From assembly GCA_027030285.1 (NCBI GenBank), contig JALVFC010000031.1:1-5610 (forward strand): DNA of 5,610 bases, read 5' to 3'. The notes beneath the pieces are model-generated. The model made no database searches and was not told the origin of the DNA. It was given only the letters and a program-made list of their open reading frames with translations. A program made the position numbers and the translations under genes. This stretch comes from Thiotrichaceae bacterium. Its GTDB lineage: Bacteria > Pseudomonadota > Gammaproteobacteria > Thiotrichales > Thiotrichaceae. Numbering within the stretch: position 1 is the first letter of the stretch; the number at the start of each line of letters is the position of its first letter. Shown in pieces: positions 1 to 5,610 of the stretch.

Positions 1-172
1 TTGCGATGTCGATGCCGTTGATGTTGCTACCGCTGTTTTGGGTTTCGGGGGTGAGGTACCAGGTTTTGGCGATGGGGGCTTGTTGGTGGTTGCTGCAGCT
101 GCTGAGTGTCAAAACCAAAGTGACAAACAAGCTGATGATAGAAAGGTTATATGGGTATTTTTGTGACAACAT
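1..172 (-). CDS. Predicted lipoprotein, N-terminal part (runs off the left edge)
   Basis: I do not recognise this protein; only its first 57 residues are visible. It starts MLSQKYPYN, followed by a hydrophobic stretch at about residues 10-23 (LSIISLFVTLVLTL). A lipobox L-S-S-C follows, with Cys26 as the expected lipidation site. This is a typical type II (Lsp) signal peptide. Residue +2 after the Cys is Ser, not Asp, so by the usual rule in Gram-negative cells the protein would be sent to the outer membrane. The mature part begins polar and Asn/Gln-rich (SNHQQAPIAKTWYL), as lipoprotein linkers often do. The ATG is supported by an AGGA 7 bp upstream; there is no other ATG in frame before an upstream stop. 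The gene has the same orientation as tmcA but lies 262 bp beyond it. The frame is open to the window edge, so it is a gene cut by the window and not evidently a broken one. Confidence 0.75.
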   Translation of the reverse strand, partial: MLSQKYPYNLSIISLFVTLVLTLSSCSNHQQAPIAKTWYLTPETQNSGSNINGIDIA

Positions 173-179
173 GCTGGTT

Positions 180-183
180 TCCT
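180..183 (-). promoter_or_regulatory. Ribosome binding site of the lipoprotein gene
   Basis: On the minus strand AGGA stands 7 nt before the ATG at 172-170. This is normal Shine-Dalgarno spacing. It is the main reason for taking this ATG as the start of the lipoprotein, together with the signal peptide that begins right after it. Confidence 0.6.
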
Positions 184-208
184 GGGATACTGCTACTTCT
201 TTGGTTAA

Positions 209-247
209 ACTGTTAAAAATTAAAAGGATTAACGGTAGGTTAACAGT
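209..247. repeat. 8-bp inverted repeat ACTGTTAA/TTAACAGT with further TTAA-core motifs
   Basis: ACTGTTAA at 209-216 is perfectly inverted as TTAACAGT at 240-247. The arms are 31 bp apart centre to centre, close to three helical turns. Related TTAA-core motifs lie at 203-208 (GGTTAA) and 226-233 (GGATTAAC); the minus-strand GTTAA at 233-229 is 11 bp from the one at 244-240. The block sits about 30-75 bp upstream of the lipoprotein start, where a promoter and operator would be expected. A transcription factor site is an inference; AT-rich DNA can produce such repeats by chance. Confidence 0.35.
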
Positions 248-254
248 GATAATT

Positions 255-263
255 GGGGGGGGG
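255..263. repeat. Homopolymer tract of nine G (nine C on the minus strand)
   Basis: Nine uninterrupted G residues stand out in otherwise AT-rich DNA, 83-91 bp upstream of the lipoprotein ATG. Poly-G/poly-C runs of this length are known to slip during replication and can change promoter spacing in phase-variable surface genes. Whether this one varies cannot be seen from a single sequence. A run like this is also a common place for sequencing length errors. Confidence 0.5.
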
Positions 264-266
264 TAA

Positions 267-286
267 ACCTGTTAGAAATTACAGGT
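267..286. other. Small hairpin ACCTGT-N8-ACAGGT
   Basis: ACCTGT at 267-272 and ACAGGT at 281-286 form a perfect 6-bp stem with an 8-nt loop. Read on the plus strand it is followed by CTTTTG, a poor T-run. On the minus strand it is followed by TTTACC and the C9 run. It could be a weak terminator, an operator dyad or chance. It begins 4 bp from the G9 tract. Confidence 0.3.
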
Positions 287-434
287 CTTTTGTTGTCACG
301 GGGAGATTTAAGTCTAATAATAAGCTGGATAAGCTTGTTCTATAAGCCTTTGACAGATATCAGGTATGATGGGAAGCAGGTATTAATTGTTTTATTTTGA
401 TTGAAAAATATACAATTTGATGTGCGCTAATTTT

Positions 435-2480
435 TTATTTGTTGGTTTTCAAACTGTTGATCTCGGGTATCCATACACAAGTAAGCAATGAAACAGCTTC
501 TCTAACCCGACTTTGTAGCTGTTTTTTCCCATGTTGAGAATGTTTTTTTGCCAGTTTTTGCCAGCATGTTTGTTTGAGTACTTTCTCCTCGACTAGTTGT
601 TGCTGCCAGGTGGTTAGTTTGTTCCATATCTGTGGATTTGACCTGGCGATTGTTACCAGTTTGCGTATCGCTAACTGGCAGCTTTCATAGCCGCGTTTTC
701 CGTAGGCGTAGGATTCAAGGTCTGCCTTGTCCTGGGTATTGATGGTGTACTCTTGCGGCTTATGTGGGGTCGATTTAAAGAGCTCTTGCAGTTCTGCTTT
801 TGAGGCGTTGAGTGGCTCTTCAAGTAATACAGGAAGCATGCGTTTGAACTGGTAGCGTGCCTGCTGATAAAGTTTTTTTCCGTGTTCTGACAGGGGCTGG
901 ATGACAATGACGGAATGACAGCCGCTACTGGCATCTCGGTTAAAGCCAATACGCACGGGCTTATAAGCCTGTTTTTTCCAGAATCTCAGTAATCCTGAAG
1001 TAGCACCAAAACTGCTGCTCAGGTAGTCTATCTGTTTTTTTTGGGCATCTTCCCGTAATCGGCTCAGCAACATACTGGCAATACCCTGTCGGCGTAGCTG
1101 CGGATGCACGACAATCCGCATAATGCGTTGTGTGTAGAGCAGGGGGGCGCTGGCAATTCCCGCATGCACTGCCAGGGATTGCGGAACCAGATGTCCTTGG
1201 GGTCGGCGCAGACCATAATGAATTTCGTGTGCCAGAGACTGATCAAAACCACCTTCCCTGACGCTAAGTACTGCACCAATGAGCTGTTTCTGCCACATCG
1301 CCACAGCAATACTGACATCCTTGCCATCGAGCAAATGACGCAGGTCGGAGGGACGGGTTTGATAGTGTGCCAGTACCAGCAGTCCGAATAGCTGTCGCAA
1401 CAAGCTTTCATTGTTTATCAACTGTCTGGCAGTCACGGTTTGGTAGTGGCAATCATCCAGCGTAAAGTGACCAGCTATGACCGTTTGCGGTGCAGTATTA
1501 AGCAGCAGACTGTCGAACAGGAAACGCTCCAGTGGGTCATTCTGGGCATAGCGTATGGGCTGTTTGAGGTGAATGTGTAGCCAGTTGTGATGGTGCTTGT
1601 CCAGCAGTTTCGGAAAACGTAGCGCGAAGCCTCTGCCAGTACCTTCGTAGCCATGCACGGTGGTGGAAAAAATGCTGTTGGGATAGTGCCGGAGCAGGGT
1701 AGCCAACACTGAAGAAGGGATGGCGGCAGCTTCATCTACCAATAATAAATCCAGTGCGGGCAGGGTATGGCAGAGTTCATCAGGGGCTATAAAACATAGC
1801 TGTTGCGCTGTACCCGCATGACGAAAGATGACATCAGCGGTTTTTTTGGAAGGTGCTGTAATACCGATGCGCTTTGCCGGATCTAGTGTCATAAGCTGTG
1901 CTGCCAGCATACCCAGCAAGGCTGATTTTCCCCTGCCTCGATCGGCTTCTATGACAATTGGGGATACTGTTTTTTCAGCCAGGTGCTGCTGTATTTGTGT
2001 CAGAGCCTGCTGCTGATCTGCGGTTTTAAACCCCGCTGCTTTTGGTGTAACGGCGGGCAGGGCAAGCTGTAAATCCTGGGGTATATTTTCTGTACGATAC
2101 AGCGTCACGCAGTCTGCCTGTTGCAACTTGTTAATAAAGCGTCGCAGATAATAACCGCTGATATCCTCCAGCTGATAGGGCCAGTTCGCCATGCGTTGAT
2201 AGTAGGGGTCTGTAAAATCCGGCCAGTCGGGCAGGGGAGGGGTTAGTAAAATCAGCACTCCACCAGCTACAATAGTGCCTCCAAGGGCTGCCAGATAGTC
2301 GGGATCAAAGCCCTGCCAGGTGTTATAAATGGCCGCCAGATGCTCTCTGCCCAGCACTTGCTGGAGGGTCAGTTCACGATCCAGCACCTTGCCCCGGGGG
2401 AAATTTCGTAGCAGTTGTTGTGCCTGTCGCAGTCCTGATTGCTCCTGACCGCTGATCACAATGAGGCGACGGGATTGCAT
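435..2480 (-). CDS. tmcA: tRNA(Met) cytidine acetyltransferase TmcA
   Basis: TmcA acetylates N4 of the wobble cytidine (C34) of elongator tRNA-Met in the cytoplasm, using acetyl-CoA and ATP or GTP hydrolysis, which prevents misreading of the AUA codon. The 681 residues are close to the E. coli protein (671). In order I see an N-terminal TmcA domain (about 1-150), then an RNA-helicase-like module with Walker A GRGKS at 182-186, Walker B LLLVDEAAAIP at 245-255 and the STTVHGYEGTGRGF motif at 272-285. A GNAT acetyltransferase domain (about 345-510) follows, with acetyl-CoA loop QLRRQGIA at 461-468 and the SSFGATSGLLRFW motif at 489-501. A basic C-terminal domain (about 530-675) fits tRNA binding. 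All key motifs are intact. The ATG lies 7 bp after the nadE stop; an in-frame TAA just upstream excludes a longer start. No Shine-Dalgarno is visible, so translation is probably coupled to nadE. Confidence 0.96.
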   Translation of the reverse strand: MQSRRLIVISGQEQSGLRQAQQLLRNFPRGKVLDRELTLQQVLGREHLAAIYNTWQGFDPDYLAALGGTIVAGGVLILLTPPLPDWPDFTDPYYQRMANWPYQLEDISGYYLRRFINKLQQADCVTLYRTENIPQDLQLALPAVTPKAAGFKTADQQQALTQIQQHLAEKTVSPIVIEADRGRGKSALLGMLAAQLMTLDPAKRIGITAPSKKTADVIFRHAGTAQQLCFIAPDELCHTLPALDLLLVDEAAAIPSSVLATLLRHYPNSIFSTTVHGYEGTGRGFALRFPKLLDKHHHNWLHIHLKQPIRYAQNDPLERFLFDSLLLNTAPQTVIAGHFTLDDCHYQTVTARQLINNESLLRQLFGLLVLAHYQTRPSDLRHLLDGKDVSIAVAMWQKQLIGAVLSVREGGFDQSLAHEIHYGLRRPQGHLVPQSLAVHAGIASAPLLYTQRIMRIVVHPQLRRQGIASMLLSRLREDAQKKQIDYLSSSFGATSGLLRFWKKQAYKPVRIGFNRDASSGCHSVIVIQPLSEHGKKLYQQARYQFKRMLPVLLEEPLNASKAELQELFKSTPHKPQEYTINTQDKADLESYAYGKRGYESCQLAIRKLVTIARSNPQIWNKLTTWQQQLVEEKVLKQTCWQKLAKKHSQHGKKQLQSRVREAVSLLTCVWIPEINSLKTNK

Positions 2481-2487
2481 CGGTTAG

Positions 2488-4116
2488 CTACAGGTATTTT
2501 CGATAGGCAGAGCTAATCGGGTAGCGTCGATCCTTGCCAAAAGCACGGCGTGTAATGCGTATGCCTGGAGCACTTTGTCGGCGTTTGTATTCATTGAGCA
2601 AGACGCGATCCACCACAAAACGCACGGTTTCTTCTGCGTAGCCTGCTGACACAATTTCTTCAACACTATGAAACTCCTCAATAAACAGTCGCAGGATTTC
2701 ATCCAGTATGTCATAGGGTGGCAATGAGTCTTCATCCTTTTGATCCGGTGCCAGCTCTGCCGAGGGTGGGCGTGTAATGACTCGTTGCGGGATAATTTCA
2801 CCATCCCCCAGTTGATTGCGAAACCGTGCCAACTCATACACCAGCACCTTGTAGACATCTTTTAACGGTGCAAAACCACCTGCCATATCGCCATATAAGG
2901 TGGCATACCCCATGGACATTTCACTTTTATTGCCGGTTGCCAGTAGCATTTTCCCGAGTTTGTTGGACAGTGCCATTAAAATCACACCACGGCTGCGCGC
3001 CTGAATATTTTCCTCGGTCACATCACGCTCAAGGTCACCAAACTCCTTGCTAAGCGTGTTCATAAAACTCGTAAAAATATCGGCAATGGGGATTTCCCGA
3101 TAATGCACACCCAGGGTTTCAGCCTGTTTGCGGGCATCCTGAATACTGATATCGGCGGTGTAATGAAAGGGCATCATAATCGCCTCTACATTTTCTGCCC
3201 CCAGTGCATCCACGGCGATTGCCAGTGTCAGCGCCGAATCAATACCACCGGACAAGCCCAGCATGACCCCCTGAAAGCCATTTTTGGCCACATAATCGCG
3301 TACCCCTGTGACCAGTGCTTCATAAACCTGAGCCTGCTTGCTGCCCAGTTCCAGCGGTACCGCTTCTGATTGTGCGTGCAGGGCAACGCTAACCGGGTAG
3401 GTATGCTCAGCAAAGGTATCTGCCTGAAAAATCAACTGTCCCTGGCTATCAACCACCAGTGAATGCCCGTCAAACACCAGCTCATCCTGCCCGCCCACCA
3501 GATTGGTATAAATGACAGGCAGTTGATGTTCCGCCGCATGCCGTTGCAACAGGGCAAGGCGTTCTTCAGCCTTGTTATAGCGAAACGGTGAGGCATTGAT
3601 AACAATGGCTGCTTCCGCACCCTGCTCGCGTGCCATTTTGATCGGTTTGTTCTGCCAGATATCCTCACAAATTAAAATGGCAGTAGGTACACCTGCCAGC
3701 GGCACGATGACGGTTTCTGAACCCGCATTAAAATAACGTTTTTCATCGAATACCCGATAGTTGGGCAAATACTGTTTGGCATATTCGGCAATACATTCAC
3801 CATCCTGAAACACCACTGCCATATTGTAGAGTTTGCCCTGACGTTGCAGCGGTGCACCGACAACAACCGTCATCTGTGCACTGGCCTGGCGAATATCATC
3901 CAGTACCCGTTCTACCTGTTGCAAAAAAGCCGGGCGAAACAGCAGATCTTCCGGAGGATAGCCAGTGACCATCATTTCCGGAAAGATCACCACATCACTC
4001 TGCCACTCACGCGCCTGTTGAATACTTTGCAGGATCTTTTCGCGGTTGGCATCGAAATCCCCCACACAGGGATTCAGCTGCGCGATGGCAGCCTGTATGA
4101 CCGGGCTCTTGCTCAT
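2488..4116 (-). CDS. nadE: Glutamine-dependent NAD+ synthetase
   Basis: This cytoplasmic enzyme makes NAD+ from deamido-NAD+ and ATP, using ammonia released from glutamine (EC 6.3.5.1), the last step of NAD+ synthesis. The 542-residue protein has two domains. The first (about 5-245) is a nitrilase-type amidase with the expected Glu-Lys-Cys triad: Glu47 in VIFPEMMVTGYPPED, Lys114 in EYAKQYLPNY and Cys150 in ILICEDIW. The second (about 258-542) is an NAD synthetase with the PP-loop SGGIDS at 289-294, the LATGNKSEMSMGYATLYGD motif at 392-410 and the C-terminal RITRRAFGKDRRYPIS segment. The length and intact amidase distinguish it from the roughly 275-residue ammonia-dependent NadE of E. coli. 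The ATG overlaps the sucD stop (ATGA), and there is no good Shine-Dalgarno, which suggests translational coupling. The gene symbol nadE is the usual one for both forms. Confidence 0.97.
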   Translation of the reverse strand: MSKSPVIQAAIAQLNPCVGDFDANREKILQSIQQAREWQSDVVIFPEMMVTGYPPEDLLFRPAFLQQVERVLDDIRQASAQMTVVVGAPLQRQGKLYNMAVVFQDGECIAEYAKQYLPNYRVFDEKRYFNAGSETVIVPLAGVPTAILICEDIWQNKPIKMAREQGAEAAIVINASPFRYNKAEERLALLQRHAAEHQLPVIYTNLVGGQDELVFDGHSLVVDSQGQLIFQADTFAEHTYPVSVALHAQSEAVPLELGSKQAQVYEALVTGVRDYVAKNGFQGVMLGLSGGIDSALTLAIAVDALGAENVEAIMMPFHYTADISIQDARKQAETLGVHYREIPIADIFTSFMNTLSKEFGDLERDVTEENIQARSRGVILMALSNKLGKMLLATGNKSEMSMGYATLYGDMAGGFAPLKDVYKVLVYELARFRNQLGDGEIIPQRVITRPPSAELAPDQKDEDSLPPYDILDEILRLFIEEFHSVEEIVSAGYAEETVRFVVDRVLLNEYKRRQSAPGIRITRRAFGKDRRYPISSAYRKYL

Positions 4117-4982
4117 GCCAGTTGCTTGCGTATCTGTTGTCCCATATCTGCCAGTGACTTCACGGTCGTGACACCAGCGGCTTCCAGAGCTGCATATTTT
4201 TGTTCTGCCGTCCCCTTGCCACCGGAGATAATGGCTCCGGCGTGCCCCATGCGCTTGCCAGAGGGTGCAGTAACGCCCGCAATATAGGCAACGACCGGCT
4301 TGCTGACATGCTTGCTGATATAATCCGCAGCGGCTTCCTCTGCGGTGCCACCAATCTCGCCGACCATAACAATCCCTTCGGTCTGCTCATCGGCTTCAAA
4401 CAACGCCAGGCAGTCAATAAAATTCATCCCCTGAATGGGATCACCACCAATACCGATACAGGTAGATTGCCCCAGCCCTGCCAGGGTGGTTTGATGCACC
4501 GCTTCGTAGGTGAGTGTGCCGGAGCGTGAAATAATGCCAACCTTGCCGGGTTGATGAATAGAGGCTGGCATAATGCCAATTTTGCACTCACCCGGAGTAA
4601 TAATGCCGGGACAGTTTGGACCAATCAGGCGAGCATCTGAGTCCTTTAACGCTGCCTTTACCTTGATCATATCCAGCACCGGAATGCCTTCCGTAATACA
4701 GGCAATCACCTTGATACCAGCATCCGCCGCTTCCAGAATAGCATCCGCTGCAAAGGCAGCAGGCACATAGATCATGCTGGCATCCGCTCCCGTCTCTTTC
4801 ACCGCATCGGCAACCGTATTAAAAACGGGTCGATCAAGATGCGTCTGCCCACCTTTTCCGGGAGTCACTCCGCCTACCAGTTGTGTGCCATAGGCAATCG
4901 CCTGTTCGGAGTGGAACGTACCCTGCTTGCCGGTAAATCCCTGACAAATGACTTTGGTATTTTTATCGATCAGTATACTCAT
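4113..4982 (-). CDS. sucD: Succinyl-CoA synthetase, alpha subunit
   Basis: With SucC this subunit interconverts succinyl-CoA + NDP + phosphate and succinate + CoA + NTP in the TCA cycle, the substrate-level phosphorylation step. It has 289 residues, the same as E. coli SucD. An N-terminal CoA-binding Rossmann domain (about 1-125) carries GFTGKQGTFH at 15-24 and GPNCPGIITP at 121-130. A flavodoxin-like ligase domain follows. The phosphorylated active-site His is His247 in SGKRMGHAGAIISGGKGTAE (matching E. coli His246 counted without Met). Glu209 in GEIGGTAEE matches the residue that contacts this His. The start is supported by a strong GGAGG and by the ATGA overlap with the sucC stop. Its own stop overlaps the nadE start in the same way. 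The malate-CoA ligase paralogue (Mtk) was considered, but length and motifs fit SucD better. Confidence 0.97.
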   Translation of the reverse strand: MSILIDKNTKVICQGFTGKQGTFHSEQAIAYGTQLVGGVTPGKGGQTHLDRPVFNTVADAVKETGADASMIYVPAAFAADAILEAADAGIKVIACITEGIPVLDMIKVKAALKDSDARLIGPNCPGIITPGECKIGIMPASIHQPGKVGIISRSGTLTYEAVHQTTLAGLGQSTCIGIGGDPIQGMNFIDCLALFEADEQTEGIVMVGEIGGTAEEAAADYISKHVSKPVVAYIAGVTAPSGKRMGHAGAIISGGKGTAEQKYAALEAAGVTTVKSLADMGQQIRKQLA

Positions 4983-5610
4983 GCCTGTGCCTCCGCAGCA
5001 GTAATCACCTTTTGTGCGGCATCAGTCAAACCATCGGCTGTTATAATATTCAATCCGCTATTGGCGAGCATTTCCTTTCCCTTCTCTACATTGGTTCCTT
5101 CCAGTCTGACGACAACCGGGACTTTTATTCCCATCTCACCGACAGCGGTAATAATACCCTCTGCAATCAGGTCACAACGTACAATGCCACCGAAAATATT
5201 GACCAGTACGCCTTTCACCGCCGGATCAGAAAGAATGATTTTAAAAGCTTCGGCAACACGCTCGGCTGTTGTGCCACCGCCTACATCCAGAAAGTTGGCT
5301 GGTTCACCCCCATGCAGCTTGATCAGATCCATGGTTGCCATGGCAAGCCCGGCTCCATTGACCATACAGCCGATATTGCCATCCAGGTGGATATAATTCA
5401 GATCATGCTCGGCTGCGCGTGCTTCACGTTCATCTTCCTGCGTCTTGTCACGCAGCGCAGCCAGCTCGGGGTGACGATACAGCGCACTGCCGTCAATATT
5501 CAGCTTGGCATCCAGTGCCAACAGGTCACCATTACCATCCACCACCAGCGGGTTGATTTCCAGCAAGGAGGCATCCTGTTCCATAAACAGCTTGATTAAG
5601 GCTGCCAGCA
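4979..5610 (-). CDS. sucC: Succinyl-CoA synthetase, beta subunit, C-terminal part (start beyond the right edge)
   Basis: The 209 visible residues are the C-terminal half of the beta subunit, the nucleotide- and substrate-specificity partner of SucD. The frame is open through the window edge, reading LAALIKLFMEQD before the first visible Met, so that Met is internal and about 180 residues are missing compared with E. coli SucC (388). Visible motifs are EINPLV, with the Asn matching E. coli Asn199, and an Asp 14 residues later (LLALDAKL) matching Asp213; both are Mg-nucleotide ligands of the ATP-grasp fold. Then come DGNIGCMVNGAGLAM, HGGEPANFLDVGGGTTAERV and the ligase-domain segment VNIFGGIVRCDLIAEGI. 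The ATP or GTP preference cannot be judged because most of the nucleotide-binding region is outside the window. The promoter of the gene cluster must also lie further right. Confidence 0.97.
   Translation of the reverse strand, partial: LAALIKLFMEQDASLLEINPLVVDGNGDLLALDAKLNIDGSALYRHPELAALRDKTQEDEREARAAEHDLNYIHLDGNIGCMVNGAGLAMATMDLIKLHGGEPANFLDVGGGTTAERVAEAFKIILSDPAVKGVLVNIFGGIVRCDLIAEGIITAVGEMGIKVPVVVRLEGTNVEKGKEMLANSGLNIITADGLTDAAQKVITAAEAQA
4990..4994 (-). promoter_or_regulatory. Ribosome binding site of sucD
   Basis: GGAGG on the minus strand stands 7 nt before the sucD ATG, inside the last codons of sucC. It fixes the sucD start at the ATGA overlap. It also contrasts with nadE and tmcA, which have no comparable purine-rich site before their starts. 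Confidence 0.8.

Larger units (their letters stand above)
173..434. other. AT-rich intergenic region between tmcA and the lipoprotein gene
   Basis: These 262 bp carry no plausible gene on either strand. They should hold the end of the tmcA transcript and probably the promoter of the lipoprotein gene. I see no GC-rich hairpin with a T-run after the tmcA stop, so no intrinsic terminator is called. The only inverted repeat close to that stop is AATTGT/ACAATT (385-390 and 412-417), which is AT-rich with a 21-nt loop and too weak. A minus-strand TATTAT (317-322) matches the sigma-70 -10 box at five of six positions but has no -35 at 16-18 bp. A plus-strand TTGACA (350-355) likewise lacks a partner. 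The notable elements are a G9 run (255-263), a hairpin (267-286) and TTAA-core repeats (203-247). Confidence 0.6.

Noticed and set aside
6..266. Plus-strand open frame of 86 codons with a Leu/Trp-rich start
   Set aside because: It is antisense to the lipoprotein signal sequence and runs through the G9 tract and intergenic DNA. The minus-strand frame has a ribosome binding site and a clear lipobox, and the plus-strand one has neither.
350..355. Perfect TTGACA on the plus strand, a possible -35 box for an antisense transcript into the tmcA 3' end
   Set aside because: No -10-like hexamer lies 16-18 bp downstream. The nearest one, TATGAT at 365-370, is only 9 bp away.
385..417. AATTGT/ACAATT inverted repeat as terminator of the tmcA unit
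   Set aside because: The stem has 6 bp with only one G:C pair in each arm's core, the loop is 21 nt, and there is no proper T-run after it.
3844..4287. Long plus-strand open frame of 147 codons across the nadE/sucD junction
   Set aside because: It is fully antisense to two genes with intact family motifs and has low-complexity, Ala/Pro/Cys-rich composition typical of shadow frames.
4839..5396. Plus-strand open frame of 185 codons across the sucC/sucD junction
   Set aside because: It is antisense to conserved sucC and sucD sequence, shows no recognisable motif and has no ribosome binding site that I could support.
4979..5584. First visible Met of sucC as the real start
   Set aside because: The frame stays open to the right edge and the residues before this Met (LAALIKLF) align with E. 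coli SucC, so the Met is internal.
4113..5610. sucCD being instead malate-CoA ligase (mtkA/mtkB)
   Set aside because: The alpha subunit has the E. coli SucD length of 289 and near-identical motif spacing. The beta C-terminus also matches SucC closely, and no serine-cycle gene is visible nearby.

Overview
The window is an ordinary chromosomal block from a Proteobacterium, most likely a gammaproteobacterium. Four core-metabolism or tRNA-modification genes lie on the minus strand in one close-packed run, in transcription order sucC (3' part only), sucD, nadE and tmcA. After an AT-rich gap of about 260 bp comes the start of a lipoprotein gene that leaves the window at its left edge. The placement rests on a bacterial TmcA of the E. 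coli type (typical of gammaproteobacteria) and on E. coli-like SucC and SucD. The NAD synthetase is the long glutamine-dependent form, unlike the short ammonia-dependent NadE of E. coli, so this is not a close enteric relative. I cannot name the genus.

Layout from right to left, in the direction of transcription. Positions 5610-4979 hold the C-terminal 209 residues of the succinyl-CoA synthetase beta subunit. Positions 4982-4113 hold the complete alpha subunit, whose start overlaps the sucC stop by 4 bp (ATGA). Positions 4116-2488 hold glutamine-dependent NAD+ synthetase, again with an ATGA overlap to sucD. Positions 2480-435 hold the tRNA(Met) cytidine acetyltransferase TmcA, 7 bp after nadE. 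Positions 434-173 are non-coding and contain a G9 tract, a 6-bp hairpin and a cluster of TTAA-core motifs that includes an 8-bp inverted repeat. Positions 172-1 encode the N-terminal 57 residues of a predicted lipoprotein of unknown function, with a clear signal peptide, lipobox and ribosome binding site.

The two overlaps and the short third gap suggest one co-transcribed, translationally coupled unit. Its products are a TCA-cycle enzyme that makes ATP or GTP from succinyl-CoA, the last step of NAD+ synthesis, and an acetyl-CoA- and nucleotide-consuming tRNA modification. A regulatory link through CoA, NAD and energy state is possible but is only inference. I found no RNA gene, mobile element, CRISPR array or convincing terminator, and no sign of a previously undescribed system. 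The parts least explained by known families are the lipoprotein and the 260-bp region in front of it.
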